A stretch of 64,000 nucleotides of DNA from Thiomicrorhabdus sp. (GCF_963662555.1 NZ_OY759719.1:1012985-1076984); one strand, 5' to 3'. Numbered from the stretch's first letter, positions 47,553-56,436 are shown. Notes: a model not told the origin generated them from the letters alone. Made by a program: numbers and translations.

Positions 47553-50381
47553 ATGACAGACTATAAACCGACTTTGAACTTACCTGAAACAGATTTTCCA
47601 ATGCGTGGAAATCTACCTAACCGAGAGCCTGCACAAGTAGAAGCTTGGTTATCAGATTCGTTATACCAAACCGTACGTAAACACATGGCGGGTCGCCCTA
47701 AGTTTATTTTGCATGATGGGCCTCCGTATGCAAACGGCGATATTCACATTGGTCACGCGGTAAATAAAGTACTTAAAGACATGATTGTTAAATCAAAAGG
47801 CTTAAGTGGTTTTGATGCTCCGTATGTACCAGGTTGGGATTGTCACGGTCTGCCGATTGAGCTAAATGTTGAGAAAAAGAAAGGTAAAGTTGGCCAAAAA
47901 ATTGGTGCGACTGAGTTCCGTCAAGAATGCCGTAACTATGCACAAAAACAAGTTGAAGGGCAGATGGCTGACTTTCAACGTTTAGGTGTGATGGCGGATT
48001 GGGAAAACCCATATCTTACTAAAGACTTTAAATTTGAAGCCAATGAAATTCGTGCCTTAGCAAAAATCATTGAAAACGGTCACCTAGTTAAAGGTACTAA
48101 ACCTGTTTACTGGTCTGTCGGTGGTCGTTCGGCTCTGGCTGAGGCTGAAGTGGAATATGAAAACAAACGTTCAAAATCAATTGATGTGCGTTTTCCTGTG
48201 ATTGATGAAGAAGCGTTTTTTAAACGTTGTCATCATGTAGAAGATCATACCGGTGAAGGGCCTTTGTCTGTTGTCATTTGGACAACAACACCTTGGACTC
48301 TACCAGCTAACCAAGCGGTTTCAATCAACCCAGAGTTAGAATATTCTGTGGTTCAAGTTCATGGTGAACACGGGCCAGAACGTCTGTTTTTAGCCGAAGC
48401 GATGATTAAAGACGCTATGGATAAATGGGGCTTTGATCAATACAACGTCATTGCCTATGGTCGTGGTGAACAGTTTGATTTAATCCGTTTACAACACCCA
48501 TTTTATGACCGAGTTGTACCTCTTATCTTAGGTGAACACGTTACCACTGAAGCGGGTACAGGTTGTGTTCACACTGCACCTGGTCACGGGGTAGAAGATT
48601 TTCAGGTTGGTCTAAAATACGATCTAGAAGTTGATTGCCCGGTAGATGGCAATGGTAACTATGTGGCTGGTACGCCTTTGTTTGAAGGTGAGAACGTACT
48701 TAAAGTCGATGACCATGTGATCGAAGTACTTAAAGAACATAAAGCCTTAGTGCATATTGAAGTCATTGAACACAGTTACCCTCATTGCTGGCGTACTAAA
48801 ACGCCACTGATTTTCCGTGCCACGCCACAATGGTTTATCTCAATGACCGAAGGTGGTTTACGTGATAAAGCGATGGCCGCCATTCCAAAAGTAGAATGGG
48901 TTCCTGAGTGGGGTCAAAACCGTATTGAAGGTATGATTGATGGTCGTCCAGACTGGTGTATTTCACGTCAGCGTTTCTGGGGTGTGCCAATCGCTATCTT
49001 TGTGCATAAAGTAACGGGTGAAATGCATCCTCGCACAACTGAACTGATGGAAGAAGTCGCCAAACTGGTTGAAGAAAAATCAATCGATGCATGGTATGAC
49101 TTAGATGTTGCTTCTTTGCTGGGAGCAGAAGCTGAAGACTATGAACAAGTGACTGATATTCTTGATGTCTGGTTTGATTCAGGTATCTCTCACTTTACCG
49201 TGTTAGGTCAACGTGAAGAACTACACGCTCCTGCCGATCTATATCTAGAAGGTTCAGATCAGCACCGTGGGTGGTTCCAGTCCTCTTTACTAACGGCTCT
49301 AGCAACCGATGGTCAAGCTCCTTACAAGCAAGTATTAACACATGGTTTTACCGTAGATAAAGACGGTAAAAAAATGTCTAAATCTAAAGGTAACGTCGTT
49401 GCACCACAGCAAATCGCCAATAAACTAGGTGCAGATATCTTACGCCTATGGATTTCAGCGGCCGACTACCGTTATGAGATGACCGTATCGGATGAAATCA
49501 TCAGCCGTACTGCCGATTCATATCGCCGTATTCGTAATACAGCACGTTTCTTATTAGCCAATATCAATGGCTTTAACCCAGAAACCGATATGATCGCTTA
49601 TGAAGATTTATTGCCATTAGATAAGTGGGCAATTGGTCATGCCGCTAAATTGCAAAAAGAGATTGTAGAAGCTTACGATAGCTACAATTTCCACAATATT
49701 TACCAAGCAATGACTCACTTCTGTTCGGTTGAATTAGGGGCATTCTATTTGGATGTTATCAAAGATCGTCAATACACCTGTAAAACAGAAGGGCTAGCGC
49801 GTCGTTCTGCACAAACGGCTCTATATCATATAGTAGAAGCGTTAACGCGTTGGATGGCACCAATCCTAAGCTTTACCGCAGAAGAGATTTGGAAAGAACT
49901 TCCTGGTAATCGTAGTGAAACTATTTTTGTTTCAACTTGGTATGAAGGTTTAACCGATTTAGATGAAACTGCAGAAATGAACTCAGCCTACTGGGAAGAG
50001 ATGATTGCCGTGCGTTCAGCCGTAGCCAAACAGCTTGAACAACTGCGTGCCGATAAAGTCATTAAAGCCTCATTAACGGCTGAAGTCACTTTATATTGTG
50101 ATGATGAAATCTACAATAAACTGAGTAAACTACAAGACGAGCTACGTTTTGTATTAATTACCTCAGAAGCAACTTTAAAACCATTAGCTGATAAATCGGA
50201 TACAGCGATTGAATCAGAAATGCCAGGCCTGTGGATTGATGCGGGTGCTACTGACAAGCCAAAATGTGCTCGTTGTTGGCATCACCGTGAAGAAGTTGGG
50301 CAAATTGCCGAACATCCTGAGCTATGTCAGCGTTGTGTGGATAATGTTGAAGGTGACGGAGAGGTTCGTCATTTCGCTTAA
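47553..50381 (+). CDS. ileS: Isoleucyl-tRNA synthetase
   Basis: 942 residues, class I synthetase. HIGH is in [26 protein letters not shown] in [13 protein letters not shown]. The editing domain holds [12 protein letters not shown]. The C-terminal zinc ribbon is [12 protein letters not shown]...CQRCVDNV. It is the bacterial type 1 form. The region around residue 892 has a palindrome variant read as MPGLWID. Confidence 0.97.
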   Translation: MTDYKPTLNLPETDFPMRGNLPNREPAQVEAWLSDSLYQTVRKHMAGRPKFILHDGPPYANGDIHIGHAVNKVLKDMIVKSKGLSGFDAPYVPGWDCHGLPIELNVEKKKGKVGQKIGATEFRQECRNYAQKQVEGQMADFQRLGVMADWENPYLTKDFKFEANEIRALAKIIENGHLVKGTKPVYWSVGGRSALAEAEVEYENKRSKSIDVRFPVIDEEAFFKRCHHVEDHTGEGPLSVVIWTTTPWTLPANQAVSINPELEYSVVQVHGEHGPERLFLAEAMIKDAMDKWGFDQYNVIAYGRGEQFDLIRLQHPFYDRVVPLILGEHVTTEAGTGCVHTAPGHGVEDFQVGLKYDLEVDCPVDGNGNYVAGTPLFEGENVLKVDDHVIEVLKEHKALVHIEVIEHSYPHCWRTKTPLIFRATPQWFISMTEGGLRDKAMAAIPKVEWVPEWGQNRIEGMIDGRPDWCISRQRFWGVPIAIFVHKVTGEMHPRTTELMEEVAKLVEEKSIDAWYDLDVASLLGAEAEDYEQVTDILDVWFDSGISHFTVLGQREELHAPADLYLEGSDQHRGWFQSSLLTALATDGQAPYKQVLTHGFTVDKDGKKMSKSKGNVVAPQQIANKLGADILRLWISAADYRYEMTVSDEIISRTADSYRRIRNTARFLLANINGFNPETDMIAYEDLLPLDKWAIGHAAKLQKEIVEAYDSYNFHNIYQAMTHFCSVELGAFYLDVIKDRQYTCKTEGLARRSAQTALYHIVEALTRWMAPILSFTAEEIWKELPGNRSETIFVSTWYEGLTDLDETAEMNSAYWEEMIAVRSAVAKQLEQLRADKVIKASLTAEVTLYCDDEIYNKLSKLQDELRFVLITSEATLKPLADKSDTAIESEMPGLWIDAGATDKPKCARCWHHREEVGQIAEHPELCQRCVDNVEGDGEVRHFA

Positions 50382-50403
50382 AACCTACTGCGAAGCTTGG
50401 ATA

Positions 50404-50456
50404 CTTCGTTAGAAAAACAGTCACTTACAATTCGTAAGCTCCTATTTTTCTGCCTT
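50404..50456 (+). repeat. Nested hairpin element, copy E
   Basis: CTTCGTTA, AGAAAAACAG arm, TCACTTAC-AATTC-GTAAGCTC inner hairpin, CTATTTTTC arm, TGCCTTG. It lies 23 bp after the ileS stop. Confidence 0.55.
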
Positions 50457-50503
50457 GTCTACAAGCTTCTCGTTACGGTTTTAATTTCAAAATTAATACG
50501 ATT

Positions 50504-50530
50504 AAAAGCGAATTTTTATTCGCTTTTTTT
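50504..50530 (+). terminator. Terminator between ileS and lspA
   Basis: AAAAGCGAAT / ATTCGCTTTT hairpin with a T8 run, only about 16 bp before the lspA start, so lspA may depend on readthrough or a promoter inside ileS. Confidence 0.75.
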
Positions 50531-50545
50531 TAATTGGAAATTTAT

Positions 50546-51058
50546 ATGAATCAAAAGAATTCAACAGCCATAAAAACGGTTTGGTTAGCTATTTTAGTGA
50601 TTGTTTTAGACCAATTAACTAAATACATTGCGGTGAGCAATTTAAATTTTGCTGAGCCTGTTGCGGTTATGCCTTACCTAAATTGGACATTGGTTTACAA
50701 CCACGGTGCGGCGTTTAGTTTTTTAGCTGAAATGGGTGGTTGGCAACGTTGGTTTTTTGCAGGCCTGGCTCTAGTGGTGAGTGCAATTTTGATGTTTTGG
50801 TTATCAAAACTACCAAGCAAAATCACCGCAGAAGTTTGGGGTATTAACCTAGTCTTAGGTGGGGCAATTGGTAATGTGATTGACCGTTTCTTAGCAGGGC
50901 GAGTCACTGATTTTGTCGATTTTTATATTGGCAGTTGGCACTACGCAACATTTAATGTGGCTGATGTCGCCATCACGCTTGGAGCAGGCCTGTTAATTCT
51001 TTCTGAGTTTGTTTTAAAACCAAAGCAAAAGAAGCAAGCGGAAGTTGCTGATTCATAA
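50546..51058 (+). CDS. lspA: Lipoprotein signal peptidase (signal peptidase II)
   Basis: 170 residues, four membrane helices. The two catalytic Asp are in GNVIDRFLAGRVTDFVDF and FNVADVAITLG. It removes the signal from prolipoproteins before Lnt acts. I start at the ATG at 50546, with GGAAA upstream. In many relatives fkpB-ispH follow; here the terminator and the defence island follow instead. Confidence 0.96.
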   Translation: MNQKNSTAIKTVWLAILVIVLDQLTKYIAVSNLNFAEPVAVMPYLNWTLVYNHGAAFSFLAEMGGWQRWFFAGLALVVSAILMFWLSKLPSKITAEVWGINLVLGGAIGNVIDRFLAGRVTDFVDFYIGSWHYATFNVADVAITLGAGLLILSEFVLKPKQKKQAEVADS

Positions 51059-51086
51059 AGCAAGATTCAATAATCCAATCATTTCA

Positions 51087-51124
51087 AAACGACCAACGTC
51101 TTACCAGGCCTGGTCGTTTTTTTT
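51087..51124 (+). terminator. Terminator after lspA that uses the iterated palindrome
   Basis: Stem AAAACGACCA (51087-51096) / TGGTCGTTTT (51111-51120) plus a T8 run. The 3' arm is formed by the right half of an exact ACCAGGCCTGGT copy, so the RNA can fold either as the terminator or as the shorter palindrome. Confidence 0.7.
51103..51114. repeat. Iterated palindrome, exact copy 13
   Basis: Within the lspA terminator; last copy before the defence island. Confidence 0.95.
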
Positions 51125-51452
51125 AAGTTAAGAGTAATTTAGTTAGAGTGAAATTCAGTATTGAGCCTGTTGAAGCTTTTGATAAATTGAAGCTAGTTCA
51201 GCTATGGACTCAATTAATTGACTCGAATTGTTGCACTTATCATAAGTAAAAACTCTATATTTATTGTTATTTTGATGTAAATTATATTGAAAGTTTTTTT
51301 ACTAGGCCTGAAAAGACATGTAATACAAGATAGTCTATAAAAGTGACAGGCTTTAATTAATACTAAAGCAAATAGTCCTGAAAACGTTTTCAATCTAAAA
51401 TACTCGGGTGAATGTGCCTTATACTAAATGTTAGGAGTATCGGAATTCACAT
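51125..51452. other. Gene-free spacer at the left edge of the island
   Basis: AT-rich and without a recognised gene. It has a degenerate palindrome core (AGGCCTGAAA, about 51304) and no attC-like site that I could identify. The junction between core and accessory DNA is probably in or near it. Confidence 0.4.
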
Positions 51453-52508
51453 ATGGATGCTAGAAAAGAGATAATCGAGAGAATTCATGATCACGTCGAA
51501 AATGACGATGTAGATAAAGCTGTTTTTGCTTGTCTCCGTCTATCTAGAAGTGTCGGTGATGTGTTTAACACCCTCCTGTTTCTTAAAGAGCTTCGCCCAG
51601 ACAAAAAGCAATCTGACCAGGCATTTTATGACGAAGTAAAAGACCTCAAAAAGGAGGCTCAAGAGTTCTTGTGGAAAACCGTTACTGATCACTGGATTGA
51701 GGGTCGGACACTTGAATACAGTATGACCGATGATCCAGATAAAACGGTCATGGTTATGGGGGTAGGAGAAATGAAAAAGGAAATAGCGCATCTAAAAGAA
51801 ACTATTTCTGATTTAAAAGCCCCTTCAGGTATGGACGGATATGACCTAGCAGCATTTACAGATCGATATGATTCAACCAAATCCCAACTGAGACTTAGAA
51901 TCACAGGTATAAGTTCGATCTTGGAAAGAATTCGGACCAGGTGTTTAAATTACGCTTCAAAAATTGAGCACCAGCTGGCCGCTCAAAAAGGTGCAGACTC
52001 TTTCCTAATGAGCGTGCAGAATGAGGTAAATACATATTTTCTATCAAGATCAGATGATACATATCAGAAGCTAAGAAAAGCAACAGATCTATTGGGCAGT
52101 AAGAGCCCGGAAGATAATGCATTACTTCTAACTTCAATAAGAAGGGCCATTCACTCTGCAGCCAACTATTTTTATCCTCCAGTACAAGCGGAAGTGGTTT
52201 GTGTTGATGGAAAAAAGAGAAGAATGGGGAATGATCAATACCTGAATAGATTGTATGAGTTTGTTCTAAAGTCTTTTTATAAATCAACTTCAACCGAACT
52301 GATCAAAGCTGAATTGGAGTATTTAATGGTTTTTGCTAAAAAGATTAATGAAATTGCATCAAAAGGTGTTCACTCAGAAGTTTCCGAAAGCGAAGCAAAA
52401 CAAGGCTTGCTGGGACTATATCTTTTCTTGGCGAATGTAATCGAAAAACTAGAGTATGAAACTCCTAACAAATCAATGCAGCCGACCGTTAACGCGTCGG
52501 CTGATTGA
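51453..52508 (+). CDS. Helical protein of unknown function at the island edge
   Basis: 351 residues, no membrane segment or signal. It is helical throughout, with a coiled-coil-like stretch (about 105-125). The C-terminal part (INEIASKGVHSEVSESEAKQGLLGLYLFLANVIEKL) resembles endings common in HEPN-like and abortive-infection proteins, but I cannot name a family. The last residues, SMQPTVNASAD, are encoded by the attC-like site itself, as is often seen in cassette genes. GGAG lies 20 bases before the ATG, which is rather far. A defence role is only inferred from position. Confidence 0.6.
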   Translation: MDARKEIIERIHDHVENDDVDKAVFACLRLSRSVGDVFNTLLFLKELRPDKKQSDQAFYDEVKDLKKEAQEFLWKTVTDHWIEGRTLEYSMTDDPDKTVMVMGVGEMKKEIAHLKETISDLKAPSGMDGYDLAAFTDRYDSTKSQLRLRITGISSILERIRTRCLNYASKIEHQLAAQKGADSFLMSVQNEVNTYFLSRSDDTYQKLRKATDLLGSKSPEDNALLLTSIRRAIHSAANYFYPPVQAEVVCVDGKKRRMGNDQYLNRLYEFVLKSFYKSTSTELIKAELEYLMVFAKKINEIASKGVHSEVSESEAKQGLLGLYLFLANVIEKLEYETPNKSMQPTVNASAD

Positions 52509-52518
52509 GGCGTTATGT
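52464..52518 (+). repeat. attC-like recombination site 1
   Basis: Outer TAAC...GTTA boxes enclose a perfect inner inverted repeat CAGCCGAC (52479-52486) / GTCGGCTG (52496-52503) around CGTTAACGC, plus TCAAT/ATTGA pairing further out. The right end GCGTTATGT resembles the attC core GTTRRRY, with one mismatch. It overlaps the 3' end of the upstream gene. Confidence 0.6.
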
Positions 52519-52614
52519 GTTTTAGGTATGGCGGTTTTTTGACCCGAAGCGGACAGAACCGCTAAAGGAATAACAATATTTCAATCATAAAATTCTTAAA
52601 TAAGGAGCAAAGGA

Positions 52615-53163
52615 TTGACGGAAAAAAAAGCGACTGTACTGTTGAGTGGCGGTATTGACTCAGTATCATGTGCCCACCTCTTAAAAAAGAAGGGCTTCTC
52701 TGTAAGCGCAGTATTTGTCGACTATGGCCAAGCTTCTCTTCATCAAGAGTGCATTGCGGTAGAGAAAATAAAAGACGAATTAGAGATTGAGGTTAAATAT
52801 ATAGTTACTACCGCTCCAAAAATGGATGATCATGGCGAAATTATTGGTCGAAATGCTTTCTTGATCTTTTCAGCTATTTTTTCAGCAGAAGTACACAGTG
52901 GTTTGTTGGCAATTGGCATTCATTCGGGTACACCATACTACGATTGCTCTAAGAATTTCATCACTCAAATGGAAAATATAGTATCTGAATACTGCAACGG
53001 TCGATTATCACTTATTGCACCCTTTGTTGACTGGGATAAGTCGAGTGTTTACCAATATTTTCGTGAGACCGGAATACCGATAGAAATGACATATAGTTGT
53101 GAATCTGGTGCATTCCCACCTTGTAAACAATGCGCTTCATGCATAGATAGGAGTATGTTTTAG
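52615..53163 (+). CDS. cap9: QueC-like protein Cap9 of a type IV CBASS
   Basis: 182 residues, shorter than housekeeping QueC (about 230). The PP-loop ATP site is LLSGGIDSVSCAHLL (residues 9-23). The zinc site is CESGAFPPCKQCASC at the C-terminus, the QueC pattern. QueC converts 7-carboxy-7-deazaguanine to preQ0 in an ATP-dependent reaction. Type IV CBASS operons carry a divergent copy, Cap9, thought to act on a protein target. TTG start with AAGGAG 8-13 bases upstream. It begins the five-gene operon, and its TAG stop overlaps the next GTG start. Confidence 0.85.
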   Translation: MTEKKATVLLSGGIDSVSCAHLLKKKGFSVSAVFVDYGQASLHQECIAVEKIKDELEIEVKYIVTTAPKMDDHGEIIGRNAFLIFSAIFSAEVHSGLLAIGIHSGTPYYDCSKNFITQMENIVSEYCNGRLSLIAPFVDWDKSSVYQYFRETGIPIEMTYSCESGAFPPCKQCASCIDRSMF

Positions 53164-54137
53164 TGATTGCAAAACGACGAGGATTTTATAAAGAGGGAAA
53201 AGAAATTATTCGAACCCCTTTGTTGCTCCCTTCCTTTTCTAGTAAAGGATTCCCCGAAATAAATAATATTTTTCGTGCTACAGAAGAAGTGATTGACGCG
53301 GAAATTCTTGTTAGTGCATATGATATTCACCACGCCCACTTGTCCGGTCCCTTTGAGTTTACGGAAGCTGTATTTCTTGATAGTGGGGGATATGAAGCAA
53401 GTATTGACATGGAATTATCAGATATACGAAAAAAAGACTATGTTCCACAAGAATGGAATATAGACCTTTACTCAAAGATAGTTGATTCATGGGAGTGTGA
53501 GCGACCTACAGTAGTGATTAGCTATGATCACCCAAATGAAAGGTTTAACCTTTTAGAACAGATCGACCGAGCGAAAAATACACTACCAAAAAAAGACAAC
53601 GTATTTCGTGAAATCCTGATAAAGCCCGAAGAGGATAGTGAACGCTATATAAACATTGAAGAAGTTATTAAAAATGTGAAACACTTAGATGAATTCGATG
53701 CTGTTGGCTTCACTGAGAAAGAACTTGGCAATACTCAAGAGCAAAGAATGAAAAGCATATATGAGATCAGAACTGCGCTCAACTCAGAAGGATTAGGTGA
53801 TAAACCGATTCACATTTTCGGAAGCTTAGACCCAATATCCACTCCTCTATATTTTCTTTGTGGAGCAGATATATTCGATGGGTTAACCTGGTTAAGGTTT
53901 GCATATCACGAAGGCTTTTCAATATACAAACATAATTACGCATTTATTAAATATGGAGTTAGCGAGGATACGGAACTAATTGAAGCGAGATGCTCTTTTG
54001 AAAACTACTATTTTTTGAAGCAGCTACAACATGAAATGAGGAATTTTTTACAGCACCACGATTTTAATTCTTTTTCATACCATGGTGACCTCTTCAAGGA
54101 GTCATTTAGTTTAATCAATCCTAGCTCGGGGGTGTAA
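53163..54137 (+). CDS. cap10: TGT-like protein Cap10 of a type IV CBASS
   Basis: 324 residues related to tRNA-guanine transglycosylase. AVFLDSGGYEAS matches the substrate-side DSGGYQ motif, and HIFGSLDPISTPLYFLCGADIFDGLTW matches the C-terminal HLFGxG...ALGxDxFDS region, keeping the second Asp. The CxCxxC-H zinc site of true TGT is absent, so tRNA binding is probably changed or lost. Type IV CBASS systems encode such a protein as Cap10. It starts with GTG overlapping the cap9 stop by one base and ends one base before the CD-NTase start. Confidence 0.82.
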   Translation: MIAKRRGFYKEGKEIIRTPLLLPSFSSKGFPEINNIFRATEEVIDAEILVSAYDIHHAHLSGPFEFTEAVFLDSGGYEASIDMELSDIRKKDYVPQEWNIDLYSKIVDSWECERPTVVISYDHPNERFNLLEQIDRAKNTLPKKDNVFREILIKPEEDSERYINIEEVIKNVKHLDEFDAVGFTEKELGNTQEQRMKSIYEIRTALNSEGLGDKPIHIFGSLDPISTPLYFLCGADIFDGLTWLRFAYHEGFSIYKHNYAFIKYGVSEDTELIEARCSFENYYFLKQLQHEMRNFLQHHDFNSFSYHGDLFKESFSLINPSSGV

Positions 54138-54138
54138 T

Positions 54139-55071
54139 ATGGGAGGAAGCGGTGGTTCAAGTTGGTCTAGCCCTTCTGATATCGCAAAAAAAGTTCGCGA
54201 TGAAGAAAAGAAGGTCGATGCGAAAGAGTTTCAAACAAAGGTATCTGAATACCTTTCAGAACTTTTAACACAGTTTAACGGTCGTGATGTGCCATTAATT
54301 CAACGGCGTCTCGAGGAGATATTAAATAAATTAAAAGATGATATTGAAGATAAGGTTGACCAAATATATGGTGGATCAGTTGCCAAACATACTTATGTGG
54401 ACGGTCTAAGCGATATCGACTGCCTACTTATGATCAACCGTACCGATCTAGAAGGGAAGAGCCCGAGAGAGGTATTGGGGGCTTTTGAAGACGCACTTAA
54501 AGACAAGTTAAAAGGCGAAGCGGAGGTTAGTTCTGGCCAGCTTGCAGTTACCGTCACATATGGTGACGGCATGGAAATACAGCTACTTCCAGCTGTTAAG
54601 TCTGGAGATTCCGTTAAAATTCCCTCTGCAAGAAGCGATAAGCAGTGGTCAAATGTGGATCCCAAAAAATTCCATACGGGTTTAACAAAATACAATGAAA
54701 AGTGTGACGGCAAACTGGTTCCTACCATTAAACTGGCTAAAGCGATAATCAGCCAACTTCCCGAAGCACGCCAATTATCTGGTTATCATGTAGAAAGTCT
54801 TGCTATTGATGCTTTTAAAAATTACAAAGGTCCAAAAACTACTGCGTCGATGCTGCCACATTTTTTTGAACACTCCAAAACTAGAGTTTTGAGCCCGATG
54901 ACCGACAGTACCGGACAGTCAGTTCACGTAGATACTTATATGGGAAATGCTAATAGTAGTGAGAGAAATGCCGCGAGTCACCTGCTTGGAAGAATATCGA
55001 AAAGAATGGGAAATGCAAATGCTTCTGGGTCTCTTGACCAATGGGCAGATATGTTTGGAGACAAGAAGTGA
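54139..55071 (+). CDS. CD-NTase (cGAS/DncV-like nucleotidyltransferase) of the CBASS
   Basis: 310 residues. The nucleotidyltransferase signature GGSVAKHTYVDGLSDIDCLLMI (residues 78-99) gives the G-S motif and the first two metal-binding Asp. The third strand reads MEIQLLPA, where relatives such as OAS have E-x-D-x-L-P, so a Gln sits at the usual third carboxylate. The N-terminus MGGSGGSSWSSP is flexible and glycine-rich. It should make a cyclic or linear oligonucleotide signal on phage infection that triggers the adjacent effector. GGGGGTG lies just before the ATG. Confidence 0.88.
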   Translation: MGGSGGSSWSSPSDIAKKVRDEEKKVDAKEFQTKVSEYLSELLTQFNGRDVPLIQRRLEEILNKLKDDIEDKVDQIYGGSVAKHTYVDGLSDIDCLLMINRTDLEGKSPREVLGAFEDALKDKLKGEAEVSSGQLAVTVTYGDGMEIQLLPAVKSGDSVKIPSARSDKQWSNVDPKKFHTGLTKYNEKCDGKLVPTIKLAKAIISQLPEARQLSGYHVESLAIDAFKNYKGPKTTASMLPHFFEHSKTRVLSPMTDSTGQSVHVDTYMGNANSSERNAASHLLGRISKRMGNANASGSLDQWADMFGDKK

Positions 55072-55658
55072 GTGAAGCTGTTAAACAGATGGCGGAGGAA
55101 ATCTCAAAGATAGAGAGAAAAGCAGATCAATCTTGCAGTATCCACGCATCACTACGGGATAAGTACAGTAATAGAGCCAAATTCCTTGATTATCTATTGA
55201 TGGCTGCGACAACTTACTTGCTTGGATTGACTCTAGTAGAGCCCACCATTGGTTTGCCACTAAGTCTCGGATTTGATCGTGTTTTATTTATAACTATAAT
55301 GTCTTTGATCGCTTTTTTTCTTTCGGTTGTGCAGTTTAAGAATGACTGGAAGACTATAGCAGAAGCACACCATCAATCCTTTAAAGAATATGCAAATGTA
55401 AAGGCAGAATGCAGAACATTTACTTCCGGATCAAAAGTTGCTAGTGATGTTGATTATCAGCGCATAAGAGATAGTTATAATGTTGTAGCTGACATTGGAA
55501 CTAATATTCCTGAAAAAGAATTTTTAAATGGTAAAAGACGGCATAAAAAGAAAGTATTTATTAGTAAATATCTTGATGAGCATCCTGGTGCTTGGATATG
55601 GCTAGTGAAGTTAAAATTGTTTATCAGAGATAACTTTAATATTAATTATTTGGACTAA
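55068..55658 (+). CDS. SLATT-domain two-TM effector
   Basis: About 196 residues. I start at the GTG at 55068, which overlaps the CD-NTase stop (GTGA) with GGAG 8-11 bases upstream; an ATG at 55041 would also be in frame. An N-terminal helix is followed by two membrane helices (about 40-60 and 70-90), then a soluble helical part with the SLATT-like FKEYANVKAECRTF. SLATT proteins are predicted pore-forming effectors controlled by nucleotide signals; opening the inner membrane would kill or arrest the infected cell. Confidence 0.8.
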   Translation: MSEAVKQMAEEISKIERKADQSCSIHASLRDKYSNRAKFLDYLLMAATTYLLGLTLVEPTIGLPLSLGFDRVLFITIMSLIAFFLSVVQFKNDWKTIAEAHHQSFKEYANVKAECRTFTSGSKVASDVDYQRIRDSYNVVADIGTNIPEKEFLNGKRRHKKKVFISKYLDEHPGAWIWLVKLKLFIRDNFNINYLD

Positions 55659-55662
55659 TAAT

Positions 55663-56313
55663 ATGGCGCCTTGCTTAGGGATAACAACAGTACTCGAATT
55701 GTTTCAAACTGCCCAAAATACAGTATTAAAAAGTGGTTACGGTTGGGAGATAGAATGGCAGAGAGAATTAAAGTTTACTAGCTTTTCTGAACAAGATTTT
55801 ATACGAGAAACCGCGTGGGTTATTTTGTGCTCCGGTTTTAGAGAAAGTACTGTACGAAAATATTTTGACTACATTTCTCTATGCTTCTGCGATTGGGAAT
55901 CTGCTGAGGAAATATTTGAGCACCAACAATCCTGTGTATTAACCGCAAGCTCTGCATTCAAGAATAAGAAAAAATTAAATGCAATCATCAAAGTAGCGGA
56001 AACCATCCGTGATGAGGGTTTTTTAGAATTCAAAAAGACTGTTAAAGAAAACCCGATTCAGAAACTACAGGAATTACCATTCATTGGGCCAATAACATCC
56101 TGGCATCTAGCAAAGAATCTAGGATTGAATGTTGCGAAGAACGATCGCCATCTTGCGCGTATGGCCTTTAATTGGGGCTATTCAGATGCTCATGAGTTTT
56201 GCAGTGACATATCAGAATTAACAGGTGAACCAGCTTCTGTTGTAGATGTTATTTTATGGCGTTTTGCTGCAATTAGCACTCAAAAAGAAGGTTTTATTCA
56301 AGTTGTGCAGTAG
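55663..56313 (+). CDS. cap11: HhH-GPD glycosylase-like protein Cap11 of a type IV CBASS
   Basis: 216 residues. LPFIGPITSWHLAKNLG (helix-hairpin-helix) followed by KNDRHLARMA matches the HhH-GPD fold of OGG1-type base glycosylases and keeps the catalytic Asp (NDRHL). At the place of the OGG1 catalytic Lys (GTK-V) it has Ile (GPI-T), so lyase chemistry is unlikely. Type IV CBASS encodes an OGG-like Cap11, whose role is not established. It starts 5 bp after the effector stop and ends the operon. Confidence 0.78.
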   Translation: MAPCLGITTVLELFQTAQNTVLKSGYGWEIEWQRELKFTSFSEQDFIRETAWVILCSGFRESTVRKYFDYISLCFCDWESAEEIFEHQQSCVLTASSAFKNKKKLNAIIKVAETIRDEGFLEFKKTVKENPIQKLQELPFIGPITSWHLAKNLGLNVAKNDRHLARMAFNWGYSDAHEFCSDISELTGEPASVVDVILWRFAAISTQKEGFIQVVQ

Positions 56314-56361
56314 GTTTTTATGTTCGATAGCAGTTACAAATAAGAATAATAAAAATACAAA

Positions 56362-56422
56362 AACATAACAATGCACACCCCAGCCGATCGCTAACGCGTC
56401 TGCTGAGTTTAAACGTTATGTT
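56362..56422 (+). repeat. attC-like recombination site 2
   Basis: Outer perfect inverted repeat AACATAAC (56362-56369) / GTTATGTT (56415-56422), inner CAGCCGA / TCTGCTG with one mismatch around TCGCTAACGCG. It has the same layout and core words (CAGCCGA, TAACGCGTC, CGTTATGT) as site 1, about 3.9 kb away. Confidence 0.62.
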
Positions 56423-56436
56423 CTATTGGAATCAAG

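Noticed and set aside
52615..54137. QueC-like plus TGT-like pair considered as a DNA deazapurine-modification (Dpd) or Qat system
   Set aside because: No Dpd partner genes (helicases, nucleases) and no QatA/B/D are present; the adjacent CD-NTase, SLATT and HhH-GPD genes fit type IV CBASS instead.
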